In this document: positions 1 through 7,723 of the stretch, piece by piece | Layout of the letters: each line of letters opens with the position of its first letter | Position numbering within the stretch: position 1 is the stretch's first letter | Assembly: GCA_949286815.1 (NCBI GenBank) | Contig: CASEEB010000284.1 | Location: forward strand, 1 to 8,736 | DNA length: 8,736 nucleotides | Source of the DNA: an uncultured Eubacteriales bacterium | Lineage (GTDB): Bacteria > Bacillota > Clostridia > Oscillospirales > CAG-272 | Reading direction: 5' to 3' | Notes under the pieces: generated by a model | Seen by the model: the letters and a program-made list of their open reading frames with translations, nothing else | Database searches by the model: none | Told to the model about the DNA's origin: nothing | Program-made: the position numbers and the translations under genes

Positions 1-345
1 GACGCCGAGGTAAAGCAGAACGGCAGAAATTTTTCGGGCGGGCAAAGACAGAGACTGTGCATAGCCCGCGCGCTTGTGAGCCGCGCGCCGATACTTATTT
101 TCGACGACAGCTCGTCGGCGCTTGATTATGCCACCGACGCAAGGCTTCGCCGAGCGTTGGCATCTCTTGATTACTCGCCTACGGTATTTATAATTTCGCA
201 AAGGACTTCATCCATAAGTCACGCGGATATGATAATAGTGCTTGAGGACGGTGAGTTTGTTGGTATGGGCAGACACGAGGAGTTACTCCGAACATGTTCG
301 GTTTACAGAGAGATTTACGACTCGCAGTTTACGGGAGCGACCTGA
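1..345 (+). CDS. ABC exporter half-transporter, C-terminal part of ATP-binding domain (5' end outside window)
   Basis: This is the last 114 codons of an ATP-binding cassette exporter subunit; the reading frame is open from base 1, so the membrane domain and Walker A lie upstream of the window. The visible order is the signature FSGGQ (residues 13-17 of the visible part), Walker B ILIFDD, D-loop SALD, and the switch region IISQR. Two positions differ from a canonical ATPase: the catalytic Glu after Walker B is Asp (FDDSSSALD), and the switch His is Gln (SQR instead of AHR). In heterodimeric exporters such as TM287/288 this combination marks the subunit carrying the degenerate ATP site. The next gene, 69 bases downstream on the same strand, has the matching canonical Walker B and switch, so the two are inferred to be partners. 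The substrate cannot be told from the sequence; lipid or drug export is typical of the family. Confidence 0.93.
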   Translation, partial: DAEVKQNGRNFSGGQRQRLCIARALVSRAPILIFDDSSSALDYATDARLRRALASLDYSPTVFIISQRTSSISHADMIIVLEDGEFVGMGRHEELLRTCSVYREIYDSQFTGAT

Positions 346-398
346 TTGATCTTGCGCGCGCATTTCGCAAATATATGTATGTATTTAATGATGTATTT

Positions 399-405
399 CT
401 GAGGA
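399..405 (+). promoter_or_regulatory. Ribosome binding site of the second ABC exporter gene
   Basis: The sequence CTGAGGA contains GAGGA at 401-405, 9 bases before the ATG at 415. The 69-base gap before it shows no convincing promoter or terminator, so the two ABC genes are probably co-transcribed. Confidence 0.6.
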
Positions 406-414
406 ATATCAAAT

Positions 415-2247
415 ATGTTTTTGAATAAGAAAAAGAGAAGACCCGTTTCCAAAAAGATGGAATTGCCGAGCGGCGTTACTTACGGGCAGACCGTGGCAAA
501 GGTGCTTAAATATCTGAACCGTTACAAGTGGCTGTTTTTTGTCTCGTCGCTGTTGGCGGTCGCGGTCGTAGCGCTGACTTTATATCTTCCCATCCTTATC
601 GGAGACGCCATCGACCTCGCCGTAGGAAAAGGTAACGTGGATTTTGACGGCATATTATCCATACTCGTTGAAATTGCTGTGATCGCCGCGGTTACGGGAA
701 TACTTCAGTGGGTCATGAATGTCTGCAACAACAAGATAGCGTTCGGAATTGTAAGAAAACTCCGGCAGGACGCTTTTGAAAAGATTCAGACTTTGCCCCT
801 GTCTTATATAGACAGTCATCCGGTGGGTGATACGGTCAGCCGCGTCATTACCGACGTCGACCAGTTTTCGGACGGATTGATCATGGGATTTTCACAGTTC
901 TTTACCAGCTTGCTGACTATAATCGGAACAATAGGGTTTATGCTTTCGATAAATATCACTATAACCGCGGTCGTGGTGCTTGTTACGCCCCTTTCTTTGT
1001 TTGTGGCGGCTTATATCGCTAAGAAAACCTTTAATCTGTTCAAAGAGCAGTCCGAGATAAGGGCGCGTCAGACATCATATATAGATGAGATGATAGGCAA
1101 CCACAAGGTCGTAGCGGCTTTTTCTCAGGAAGATAACGCTATAAATACTTTTGACGAAATAAACCTAAAGCTTGAAAAATGCTCGCTCAAAGCGTTGTTT
1201 TATTCTTCGCTGACAAACCCGTGCACAAGGTTTGTAAACAATCTGGTGTATGCGGGAGTCGCGTTTGCGGGGGCGCTTATATGTATAGCGAGCGGACAGA
1301 CCGCGCTTACCGTCGGCGCGCTGTCAAGCCTGCTCAACTATGCCAATCAGTACACAAAACCATTCAATGAAATTTCGGGGGTCGTCACCGAACTTCAGAA
1401 CGCTCTGGCTTGTGTGTCAAGACTCTTTGAGCTTATTGACGCGGAGTCTCAGATTCCGGATTCCGAAGACGCGCACGAACTGTCGTGGGATGAGGTTGAC
1501 GGAAAAGTCGCAATCGACAACGTCAGCTTTTCTTATACAAAGGATAAGGAGCTTATAAAAGACTTTAATCTGTCTATTGAAAACGGGCAGAGAGTCGCTA
1601 TCGTGGGACCGACGGGGTGCGGAAAGACTACCGTCATCAACCTTTTGATGAGGTTTTACGATGTAGACAGCGGTAAAATTACGGTCAGCGGGTACGACAT
1701 AAAAAATCTCACAAGAGCCTCTCTCAGAAAATCATACGGAATGGTGTTGCAGGATACCTGGCTGAAGACCGGAACCGTGCGCGACAATATCGCTATGGGC
1801 AAGCCGGACGCGACCGACGATGAGATAATTTCCGCGGCGAAACAGGCGCACGCTCACAGCTTTATCCGCCGTTTGCCGGAGGGGTACAGTACCAGAATAG
1901 GAGAGGACGGAGGTCAGCTTTCGCAGGGACAAAAGCAGCTGCTCTGTATAGCGAGGGTCATTCTCTGCCTGCCTCCGATGCTGATCCTTGACGAGGCAAC
2001 CTCGTCGATTGACACCAGAACAGAAATGAAGATACAAAACGCTTTTGCGACAATGATGAAGGGCAGAACGTCGTTTATAGTGGCTCACCGGCTTTCAACA
2101 ATAAAAGAAGCGGACATTATTCTCGTTATGAAAGACGGGAAGATAATAGAAAAGGGAAATCATGAAGAACTTCTGAGCCGGCAAGGATTTTATTGTGATT
2201 TGTGGAACAGCCAGTTTCAGACTGTAGAGGACAATAAGGAGGAATAG
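415..2247 (+). CDS. ABC exporter half-transporter, full length (partner of the upstream subunit)
   Basis: A 610-residue fused membrane plus ATPase half-transporter, the usual length for the type IV exporter (MsbA/LmrA/BmrA-like) class. The membrane domain covers about residues 35-325, with hydrophobic helices near 38-62, 80-103, 158-180, 183-202, 275-292 and 297-312. The ATPase domain has Walker A GPTGCGKT (398-405), Q-loop Q446, signature LSQGQ (502-506), Walker B MLILDE with catalytic E527, D-loop SSID and switch H558 (VAHR). The signature has Gln instead of the first Gly (LSQGQ), as in the TM288-type subunit, whose signature faces the partner's degenerate site. The catalytic site, made by this Walker A/B and the upstream subunit's intact FSGGQ, looks fully competent. 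The pair is therefore inferred to act as a heterodimer in the cytoplasmic membrane. The N-terminus is Lys/Arg-rich and cytosolic. The substrate is unknown. Confidence 0.96.
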   Translation: MFLNKKKRRPVSKKMELPSGVTYGQTVAKVLKYLNRYKWLFFVSSLLAVAVVALTLYLPILIGDAIDLAVGKGNVDFDGILSILVEIAVIAAVTGILQWVMNVCNNKIAFGIVRKLRQDAFEKIQTLPLSYIDSHPVGDTVSRVITDVDQFSDGLIMGFSQFFTSLLTIIGTIGFMLSINITITAVVVLVTPLSLFVAAYIAKKTFNLFKEQSEIRARQTSYIDEMIGNHKVVAAFSQEDNAINTFDEINLKLEKCSLKALFYSSLTNPCTRFVNNLVYAGVAFAGALICIASGQTALTVGALSSLLNYANQYTKPFNEISGVVTELQNALACVSRLFELIDAESQIPDSEDAHELSWDEVDGKVAIDNVSFSYTKDKELIKDFNLSIENGQRVAIVGPTGCGKTTVINLLMRFYDVDSGKITVSGYDIKNLTRASLRKSYGMVLQDTWLKTGTVRDNIAMGKPDATDDEIISAAKQAHAHSFIRRLPEGYSTRIGEDGGQLSQGQKQLLCIARVILCLPPMLILDEATSSIDTRTEMKIQNAFATMMKGRTSFIVAHRLSTIKEADIILVMKDGKIIEKGNHEELLSRQGFYCDLWNSQFQTVEDNKEE

Positions 2248-2389
2248 TTTATTTCCGGGATGTGCCGTATTTTTGACGGTTATCCGATGTTTTTTAACGG
2301 GAATTCGGTCTTTTGCGTATGAATACTGCATATCGGCGACATTTTACGCGGCTTGCCGCATAGCGACCGTAGCGGGTAAATTCTGGTAA

Positions 2390-2446
2390 GCAAAAAGGAC
2401 TGTCCGTGATTTTGCTTTGCGCAAACGCGGACAGTCCTGCTTTTTT
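2390..2446. terminator. Bidirectional intrinsic terminator between the ABC genes and ruvB
   Basis: An 11-bp perfect stem (2396-2406 with 2428-2438) is extended by a G-T and a G-C pair, and after a 2-base bulge by a further 5-bp stem TTTGC/GCAAA (2411-2415 with 2421-2425) closed by a 5-base loop. On the plus strand it is followed by six T (2441-2446). On the minus strand it is followed by five T (complement of 2392-2396). It lies between the convergent ends of the ABC gene (2247) and ruvB (2460), so it should stop transcription from both sides. The remaining stretch 2248-2389 shows nothing recognisable. Confidence 0.9.
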
Positions 2447-2459
2447 ATTTATGCTTTAT

Positions 2460-3545
2460 TTAAGGTGTTTTTTCCGAATCAGGGTCAAAAATTCCTATCT
2501 GTGAGTTTGTCTCGGATGTCTGTTTTCCCCGGAATTCTATTCCGAGATGTTCATACGCGAGTCTTGTTACGCATCTGCCTCTGGGCGTGCGGCTCAGATA
2601 TCCGATCTGCATGAGATAAGGCTCGTATACGTCTTCAAGCGTGACGGCTTCCTCCCCTACAGTAGCCGCTAAAGTGTCAAGTCCCACGGGACCGCCGTCG
2701 TAAAACTTTATTATTGTTTCAAGCATTCGCCGGTCGGTGTTGTCGAGTCCCAGCTCGTCTATCTCAAGCTTGTTCAGCGCGAATGAGGCAATTTCTTCGT
2801 CAATCACTTTTTTGCCCTTTACCTGGGCGAAATCACGCACGCGCTTGAGCAGTCTGTTTGCGATTCTCGGAGTGCCGCGCGAGCGGGAAGCTATTTCATA
2901 GGAGCCGTTTTCATTAATATCTATTCCCAGAATTTTTGCGCTTCGGGTGACAATTGTAGACAGCTGTTCGGGAGTATACAGTTCAAGCTTGAGCAGCACG
3001 CCGAAGCGGTCGCGCAGCGGGGTTGTAAGCTGTCCCGCCCTTGTGGTCGCGCCGATCAGTGTGAATTTTGGCAGGTCTATGCGTATGCTTCGTGCCGACG
3101 GACCTTTTCCGATAATAATATCCAACGCGTAGTCTTCCATGGCGGGGTACAGAATTTCTTCCACAGACCGGGACAGTCGGTGTATTTCGTCAATAAAAAG
3201 AACATCGCCCTCGCACAGATTTGTCAGCAGTGCCGCGAGGTCTCCCTGTTTCTCTATGGCGGGACCTGAGGTTACTCTTATGTTTACTCCCATCTCCGCC
3301 GCTATAATGTTTGAAAGCGTGGTCTTTCCGAGTCCCGGAGGACCGTAGAGCAGCACATGGTCGAGAGATTCCCCCCTGAACTTCGCGGCGTCAATGTAGA
3401 CCTTCAGATTTTCCTTTGCTTTGTCCTGACCGATGTACTCGTCAAGCGTTTTCGGCCGCAGAGATATATCGGTTTCCGAGTCCTCGGCGGAATACGAGGT
3501 GGATACTATGCGGTTTTCAAAATCAAAATCCTCTTCATTTATCAT
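2460..3545 (-). CDS. ruvB: Holliday junction branch migration ATPase RuvB
   Basis: RuvB is the hexameric AAA+ motor that pumps DNA through the RuvA-bound Holliday junction during recombinational repair. The 361-residue product has the family layout: an N-terminal region with SLRPKTLDEYIGQ (28-40), Walker A GPPGLGKT (68-75), Walker B LFIDEIH (116-122), sensor 1 GATTRAG (165-171), the arginine-finger segment LRDRFG (177-182), sensor 2 region GTPRIANRL (224-232), and the C-terminal winged-helix domain with GGPVGLD (284-290) and IGYLSRTPRGR (314-324). It is about 25 residues longer than E. coli RuvB, through a short acidic N-terminal extension and a polar C-terminal tail. The ATG at 3545 has an AAAGGA site 9 bases upstream (3555-3560). 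It follows ruvA on the same strand with a 70-base gap and very likely shares its transcript. All catalytic motifs look intact. Confidence 0.98.
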   Translation of the reverse strand: MINEEDFDFENRIVSTSYSAEDSETDISLRPKTLDEYIGQDKAKENLKVYIDAAKFRGESLDHVLLYGPPGLGKTTLSNIIAAEMGVNIRVTSGPAIEKQGDLAALLTNLCEGDVLFIDEIHRLSRSVEEILYPAMEDYALDIIIGKGPSARSIRIDLPKFTLIGATTRAGQLTTPLRDRFGVLLKLELYTPEQLSTIVTRSAKILGIDINENGSYEIASRSRGTPRIANRLLKRVRDFAQVKGKKVIDEEIASFALNKLEIDELGLDNTDRRMLETIIKFYDGGPVGLDTLAATVGEEAVTLEDVYEPYLMQIGYLSRTPRGRCVTRLAYEHLGIEFRGKQTSETNSQIGIFDPDSEKTP

Positions 3546-3570
3546 CGGTCGTTGTCCTTTCGCAATATTC

Positions 3571-3589
3571 GGCAGACGGTTTATCTGCC
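3571..3589 (-). other. Small hairpin between ruvA and ruvB
   Basis: GGCAGA (3571-3576) and TCTGCC (3584-3589) form a 6-bp stem with a 7-base loop in the 70-base ruvA-ruvB gap, just ahead of the ruvB ribosome binding site. No T-run follows in the minus direction, so it is not an intrinsic terminator. It could affect mRNA processing or stability, or be chance. Confidence 0.3.
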
Positions 3590-3615
3590 CGCATTTATCT
3601 GTTTATTATTTCTTA

Positions 3616-4242
3616 TTATTTCATCAGCAGCTTTAGCGCGGATTTTATTATGTCCTCAAGCTCCATAGCGGAGGTGTCGATGTTTTTAAGCACACTTATC
3701 GCCTCTGCCCTGGTGTATCCGAGTACCATGAGCGCGTCCTGTGCTTCGGAAAGCTTTCCCTTTGAGGGCATTGCCGATATCTGACCGTCAGATATACCGG
3801 ATTCCGCAATAGTGATGTCTGTCTGTTTAAGCAGCTTGTCCTTAAGTTCAAGTATAATGCGCGCCGCGGTCTTGGGTCCGATGCCGCTCGCCTTTGAAAT
3901 TGCTTTTCTGTCCTCAGTGCATACCGCCAAGGCAAATTTCTCGGGAGACAGCAGCGAGAGTATCGACATCGCCGCTTTGGGACCTACGCCGGATACCGAA
4001 ATCAGCATTTTGAAAGAGGACAGCTCGGTTTCGCTTATAAATCCGTATAGCTCGATTCCGTCTTCCCGCACCGCCATATATGTGTAGAGTTTTACTTCGG
4101 GAGGTGTTTGAGCCGTTAGCCTCGGCGGCAGAGCGTCATATGTGTTCTGGCTTATCGTGAGTTTAAACCCTACGCCACCCGCGTCCACAACGCAGATGCC
4201 CGGAGTGGCATAGGCAAGTTTGCCGGATATATAATGAAACAT
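3616..4242 (-). CDS. ruvA: Holliday junction DNA-binding protein RuvA
   Basis: RuvA binds the four-way junction as a tetramer and loads RuvB. The 208-residue product, close to the usual length of about 200, has the N-terminal OB-fold domain (about 1-64, beginning MFHYISGKL), a middle domain with two helix-hairpin-helix motifs, VSGVGPKAA (83-91) and ASGIGPKTA (118-126), a flexible linker (about 140-163), and the C-terminal domain III (about 165-208, with ALMVLGYTRAEA) that contacts RuvB. The acidic loop of domain II that limits OB-fold binding appears as REDG (59-62). An in-frame start lies farther upstream at 4305, but the ATG at 4242 is preferred: it gives the conserved family N-terminus and has GGAAGGAG 6 bases upstream (4249-4256). 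It precedes ruvB by 70 bases. No LexA-type box was seen upstream, so SOS control is not supported here. Confidence 0.97.
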   Translation of the reverse strand: MFHYISGKLAYATPGICVVDAGGVGFKLTISQNTYDALPPRLTAQTPPEVKLYTYMAVREDGIELYGFISETELSSFKMLISVSGVGPKAAMSILSLLSPEKFALAVCTEDRKAISKASGIGPKTAARIILELKDKLLKQTDITIAESGISDGQISAMPSKGKLSEAQDALMVLGYTRAEAISVLKNIDTSAMELEDIIKSALKLLMK

Positions 4243-4248
4243 AGTGTG

Positions 4249-4256
4249 CTCCTTCC
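4249..4256 (-). promoter_or_regulatory. Ribosome binding site that fixes the ruvA start
   Basis: GGAAGGAG on the minus strand, 6 bases before the ATG at 4242. It supports a 208-residue RuvA rather than the 229-residue version starting at 4305. Confidence 0.8.
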
Positions 4257-4299
4257 TTTCAATGTAAAAACAAGGCTGTTTATGTGCCGTTTTTGTTAT

Positions 4300-4327
4300 A
4301 TTCACCCGACCTTGAAGCCGGGTGAAT
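4300..4327 (-). other. Hairpin in the yfhO-ruvA gap
   Basis: A perfect 9-bp stem, ATTCACCCG/CGGGTGAAT (4300-4308 with 4319-4327), with a 10-base loop, lies in the 119-base gap between the YfhO-family gene and ruvA. In the minus direction, the direction of both genes, it is followed by ATAACAAAAA rather than T residues, so it is a poor intrinsic terminator. It may be an attenuating or mRNA-protecting hairpin in the ruvA leader, or a weak terminator that lets some transcription through. Confidence 0.45.
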
Positions 4328-4329
4328 TT

Positions 4330-4340
4330 ATTATATTATA
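4330..4340 (-). promoter_or_regulatory. Possible -10 region of an internal ruvAB promoter
   Basis: Two overlapping TATAAT hexamers on the minus strand (4335-4340 and 4330-4335) sit in an AT-rich stretch after the YfhO-family stop codon, about 90 bases before ruvA. The best -35 at a 17-base spacing (TGTTTT, 4353-4358) is poor. A ruvAB-specific promoter is possible, but the hexamers may only reflect AT-rich sequence. Confidence 0.3.
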
Positions 4341-4361
4341 AGTTATAAGTCGAAAACATAA

Positions 4362-7300
4362 TCATGTCCGTTTGCCGCTCTCTCCGTCCGGTTTGCCGCC
4401 GGAGTCGCGTTCGTTTTCTCCCTGAACCGTATCGGGTTGTTCCGAGCCGCCTTCGGGGAGGCTTTCGGTCTCATCTGACGCGGGGGGCGCGTTGTCTTCA
4501 ACAACGAATACGGCTTTGATGAGTTTTACCTTTCTGAGCTTTTTCTCAAACACAATAATCAGAATAAACAAAGCGCTCGCGCATAAAGTGATGACAAGAC
4601 CCATGACGAAAGAATCCGGAGAATATTTGAATCTTATTGTATGCTCGCCCGCCGAGTCTATTTCAAAAGATATGAGCGCGTTTATAGCTTCAACGGTTTC
4701 CACTCTTTCGCCGTCAACATATACCTTCCAGCCCTCGTCGTACGGTATGGTGGTAAGGATGAGCTGATTGTTTTCGGAAGTCGTGATTTTTCCGGTTATG
4801 TCGTCTTCTTCGTACTCCTCATCAATTATGAGCTGATTTTGCTGTATTCTTGAAAACGCGTCCTCAAATACTTCCATATCAATATAGTAGATGAATGAGT
4901 CGTCAAGCTTTGTGTAGAACAAATCGTCATCGGAGGTGATTGTCACGGTAAAGGTGTATTCGGTTCCGTCTATTCTTCCCAGGTCTATGATTCTGCCGGT
5001 TTCGTTTCCGTAGAAGGTGGTCGCGCCGTCGTATATTTTCTGTGTGGACGAGCTTATTTTCACTTCTCTTGCGTAATATGCCGGGAGATACAGGTAAAGC
5101 TGAGTGTTTGCGGGAACGGTATAAGTGTAGGTAACGGTTCCGTTTGAGGAGCCTGTATTCTGATATTTGTGGTGGTTGGAGGAAACCGTCGCGGTGCAGT
5201 TCTTGGTTTCCGGGTCTCCGTTCTGAATTGCCGGCTTGAATACTTCGATTGTTTCGTCCTCGCCGAGAATGGCGGTAATCATTCCGTTAAGACGTGTAAA
5301 CGGGGTGGTATATCCGTCCGGATTGTAAAGCTCGTTGGTCTCGTCGACATATGAGTTGTGCTCTTTCATATTGAAAGTGAGTATATCGCGGCTTGAGGCA
5401 AACGCGAGCGAAAGCGCGTAAGGATTGCGGTAAACCACATAATCGTCGGAAGAATATCCGTGGTACTCGTCGGAATGTGTCGCCTCTTGCAGTTCTTCCA
5501 GTGTCATTCCCATATATTCGGCGTAATCCTCTCCCGAAAACGCGGGTTCTCCGTAGAAGTTGCTGTAGTCTCTGTCGGTTATAAGGTATTTGATTCCGAG
5601 CAGCGAATCGCTGACCGGGTTGCCTCCGAGGTATTTTGACCAGTGTGATTTTGAGGAATAACCCATCATTCTCAAAAAGTAAATGGTGTCCTTGTTGAGA
5701 GTGGAGGTTGAGTTGGAAAGTCCGCGGATAGAGAGCGCCATGTTGTCGTTTGTTTTCCGGTGCTCGGTCTTTTCCATGCGGTAGAAAGAGGTGTCGCTGT
5801 CCTGAATTGTCTCTGTGATAGGTCTCATCAGAGTCTGAAATTCGCTGTATTTGTAGTATCTTGTAAAAGTGACGTCGCTGTCAAGGTCGTTTGTATTTGA
5901 CAGACCGTTTAAAAATACCTCAATGCAGACAAAGTACAGAAGTATTGTGGCGACCATTTCCTTGTTTTTCGCGCTCCGCATTGCCGCTATCACGCAAAGA
6001 TACGCGACAAGGCAGGCAAGGGTCAGCAAAATCGTTTCAAAGTCGTCGACGACGAATTTTTCGTTGCTTTCTTCAAGTGACGGAGCGAGCTTTTGCAGAA
6101 TGATAACGAAAAAACCGATAAAGGCGGCGACGAACACAAGGCTTTTCCGCCCCACTTCCTCGATCCGGTCAAACGCCTTGAAAGCGAGCACAATAAGGAA
6201 GAAAGAGAGCATAAAGGCAAACCGCGCGTTGAGCCAGTTCGGACGCTGAAAACCGTGCCAGATAAGGTCAAGCGTGCTTACCGCGAAGCTCAGTACAAAA
6301 ATCGCTATAAAGACCGCCGAGGCTATTTTTTCCCTCGCGGTAAACTTTTTGGAGAAGAAGAATACCGGGACCAATATCAGAGTCAGGACTCCGCAGTAAA
6401 CAAACGGAAATCCTTCGGGACGCACGGTGTCGTATGAGCCGGGCAGGAATTTGTAGAACAAATCAAAGAAATCAAATCTCAGAGAAATTTCCCAGTTGGG
6501 ATTTGAAAACGAGTTCTTTCCGAACTGCAAAGAATAGTAAGCGGTCAGGATGATAACCGCGGAGATGGCAAGCGCCAGCAAAGAAAATACCGATATCCGC
6601 ACAAGAGATTTGGCAAAGTGGTTTTCCTCGCGGCGGGGATTGTTCTGATAGTTGTCCTTGAATGCTATCATGTAGAAGAAGAAATAAAGAGCCACGAAGA
6701 TACAGCACATGTAACCGATATAATAGTTGCTCATCATGGTTACGGCAAGTGAGATTACAAACAGTTTGTATTTACCGTATTTAATGAGCTGTTCGATTCC
6801 GTATACCAGCAAGGGAAGCCACAATACGGCGTCTATCCACATGATATTGTTCATCATTACAACGCAGTAAGAACACGTGGAGTAGAGAATTGAAAACGCC
6901 ACGACCGTAATCTTGTTGAGTCTGACCGACAGCTTATGCAGGTAAAATCCCATGGTCGCTCCGCACAGCGCGGCTTTAATCATGTAAATTACGAACAGGG
7001 CGTCCTGTATCATGTCCTCCGGGAACAGACAGACGATGTAAGACAGAGGGCTTGCCAGGTAATACGCATATATACCCATGAATTCTCCGCCCAGAGAGCG
7101 CTCCCAGGAATACAGAAAACTCATATCCCAGTTGAAAACGGCTTTCCGGAGCGCTTCAAAAAAATAAACATACTGACCGTTGAGGTCAAGTACCAGAACC
7201 GTGCTGTCCCCGAAAGGGCTTATGCCTCTCGCGAGATAGATCATAAAGTATACGGCGGCACTGATAAGCGCCGCGTATCCTATATACCCGTATTCGCTCT

Positions 7301-7460
7301 TTACATTTTTCATCCATTGTCTGAATCCGGTCTTTTTGCCGGTCACGTCTATGGTATCGTCAACAAATCCGGCGCCGGAATATTTCTTATCAGACTTGCG
7401 CTTCTGTCCGGATTTGTCCGGAATGCCCGGACTTTTTTGATGGTTTGCTTTTGTGCTCAT
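4362..7460 (-). CDS. YfhO-family polytopic membrane protein (GT-C-type glycosyltransferase candidate)
   Basis: A 1032-residue membrane protein of the YfhO family. B. subtilis YfhO works with CsbB in adding sugar to cell-surface polymers such as lipoteichoic acid. A basic cytosolic N-terminus of about 58 residues is followed by roughly a dozen hydrophobic helices between about 59 and 520. The first outer loop carries LDLNGQY (91-97), whose Asp92 is the likely catalytic acid by analogy with GT-C enzymes; RPNWLNARFAF (406-416) is another family-like segment. A large extracytoplasmic domain (about 520-950) ends with the family motif PYDEGWKVYVDG (906-917). One more helix follows (about 951-971), then an acidic Pro/Gly/Glu-rich tail of about 60 residues. 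An in-frame TTG at 7481 was rejected because TTGAAAGGA there contains the ribosome binding site for the ATG at 7460. The substrate is unknown. The DUF951 gene lies 37 bases upstream, probably in the same operon. Confidence 0.9.
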   Translation of the reverse strand: MSTKANHQKSPGIPDKSGQKRKSDKKYSGAGFVDDTIDVTGKKTGFRQWMKNVKSEYGYIGYAALISAAVYFMIYLARGISPFGDSTVLVLDLNGQYVYFFEALRKAVFNWDMSFLYSWERSLGGEFMGIYAYYLASPLSYIVCLFPEDMIQDALFVIYMIKAALCGATMGFYLHKLSVRLNKITVVAFSILYSTCSYCVVMMNNIMWIDAVLWLPLLVYGIEQLIKYGKYKLFVISLAVTMMSNYYIGYMCCIFVALYFFFYMIAFKDNYQNNPRREENHFAKSLVRISVFSLLALAISAVIILTAYYSLQFGKNSFSNPNWEISLRFDFFDLFYKFLPGSYDTVRPEGFPFVYCGVLTLILVPVFFFSKKFTAREKIASAVFIAIFVLSFAVSTLDLIWHGFQRPNWLNARFAFMLSFFLIVLAFKAFDRIEEVGRKSLVFVAAFIGFFVIILQKLAPSLEESNEKFVVDDFETILLTLACLVAYLCVIAAMRSAKNKEMVATILLYFVCIEVFLNGLSNTNDLDSDVTFTRYYKYSEFQTLMRPITETIQDSDTSFYRMEKTEHRKTNDNMALSIRGLSNSTSTLNKDTIYFLRMMGYSSKSHWSKYLGGNPVSDSLLGIKYLITDRDYSNFYGEPAFSGEDYAEYMGMTLEELQEATHSDEYHGYSSDDYVVYRNPYALSLAFASSRDILTFNMKEHNSYVDETNELYNPDGYTTPFTRLNGMITAILGEDETIEVFKPAIQNGDPETKNCTATVSSNHHKYQNTGSSNGTVTYTYTVPANTQLYLYLPAYYAREVKISSSTQKIYDGATTFYGNETGRIIDLGRIDGTEYTFTVTITSDDDLFYTKLDDSFIYYIDMEVFEDAFSRIQQNQLIIDEEYEEDDITGKITTSENNQLILTTIPYDEGWKVYVDGERVETVEAINALISFEIDSAGEHTIRFKYSPDSFVMGLVITLCASALFILIIVFEKKLRKVKLIKAVFVVEDNAPPASDETESLPEGGSEQPDTVQGENERDSGGKPDGESGKRT

Positions 7461-7472
7461 TTGCGTTTTGAA

Positions 7473-7478
7473 TCCTTT
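7473..7478 (-). promoter_or_regulatory. Ribosome binding site that decides the YfhO-family start
   Basis: AAAGGA on the minus strand lies 12 bases before the ATG at 7460. It is part of the codons that would follow the alternative TTG start at 7481, which argues against that start. Confidence 0.6.
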
Positions 7479-7497
7479 CAAAATTTCATATCGGGAT

Positions 7498-7683
7498 TTA
7501 ACGAATTTGTCTTTTTATCGCTTTTTCAAGCTTTACTCTGTCGATTGTCATATCTCGTCCGCAGCCCGTGCAGACAATTCTTACGTCGCTTCCGACCCTG
7601 AGTATGCGGAATTTTTTTTCTCCGCAGGGATGCGCTTTTTTAAGCTCTACAATGTCGCCCACGTTAAGCTTCGGTATTTGTAT
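7498..7683 (-). CDS. DUF951 small protein, apparently with a non-standard start
   Basis: An uninterrupted frame encodes about 61 residues matching the DUF951 (B. subtilis YyzM-type) family: IPKLNVGDIVELKK, then AHPCGEKKFRILRVG, then IVCTGCGRDM, with basic Leu/Lys-rich residues at the end. Cys20, Cys38 and Cys41 (HPCG and CTGC) could bind a metal; the family's function is not established as far as I know. A stop codon (TGA) lies four codons before the conserved part and no ATG, GTG or TTG precedes the conserved residues. The first plausible initiator is ATA at 7683, 10 bases after GAGGAG (7694-7699); the GTG at codon 8 would cut into the conserved VGDIVELKK. A one-base insertion error near 7690 is an alternative explanation. 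It lies 37 bases upstream of the YfhO-family gene on the same strand, so the two are probably co-transcribed. Confidence 0.82.
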   Translation of the reverse strand: MQIPKLNVGDIVELKKAHPCGEKKFRILRVGSDVRIVCTGCGRDMTIDRVKLEKAIKRQIR

Positions 7684-7723
7684 GACGTATCATCTCCTCG
7701 CGCAAAATTTTCGGGATATTCAC
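7664..7723 (-). CDS. Possible 19-residue upstream ORF overlapping the DUF951 start
   Basis: GTG at 7723 opens a short frame (VNIPKILREEMIRHTNTEA) ending with TAA at 7664-7666, about 20 bases inside DUF951 and one frame off. Its ribosome binding site is excellent: GAGGTGA at 7731-7737, 7 bases before the GTG, better placed than the GAGGAG serving DUF951. It could be a leader peptide that couples translation into DUF951. Or it could be the true N-terminus of DUF951, separated by a single-base frameshift: dropping one A near 7690 would fuse the two frames. No family resemblance of the peptide itself was recognised. Confidence 0.4.
   Translation of the reverse strand: MNIPKILREEMIRHTNTEA

Noticed and set aside
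288..301. Perfect 14-base palindrome CCGAACATGTTCGG resembling a LexA (DinR) box
   Set aside because: The GAAC and GTTC half-sites are 2 bases apart instead of the 4 needed for the Firmicutes LexA site, and it lies inside the ABC coding sequence.
352..370. TTGCG/CGCAA inverted repeat between the ABC genes
   Set aside because: Only 5 bp with a 9-base loop and no T-run; not a credible terminator.
1732..2088. 118-codon open frame on the minus strand
   Set aside because: It lies antisense to the ATPase motifs of the ABC gene and has no ribosome binding site or family resemblance noted.
3616..4305. Longer RuvA start at 4305 (229 residues)
   Set aside because: The extra 21 residues are not RuvA-like, and the ATG at 4242 has a strong ribosome binding site and the conserved N-terminus.
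6936..7601. 221-codon open frame on the plus strand
   Set aside because: It is antisense to the YfhO-family and DUF951 genes, both of which show clear family motifs; no recognisable protein features.
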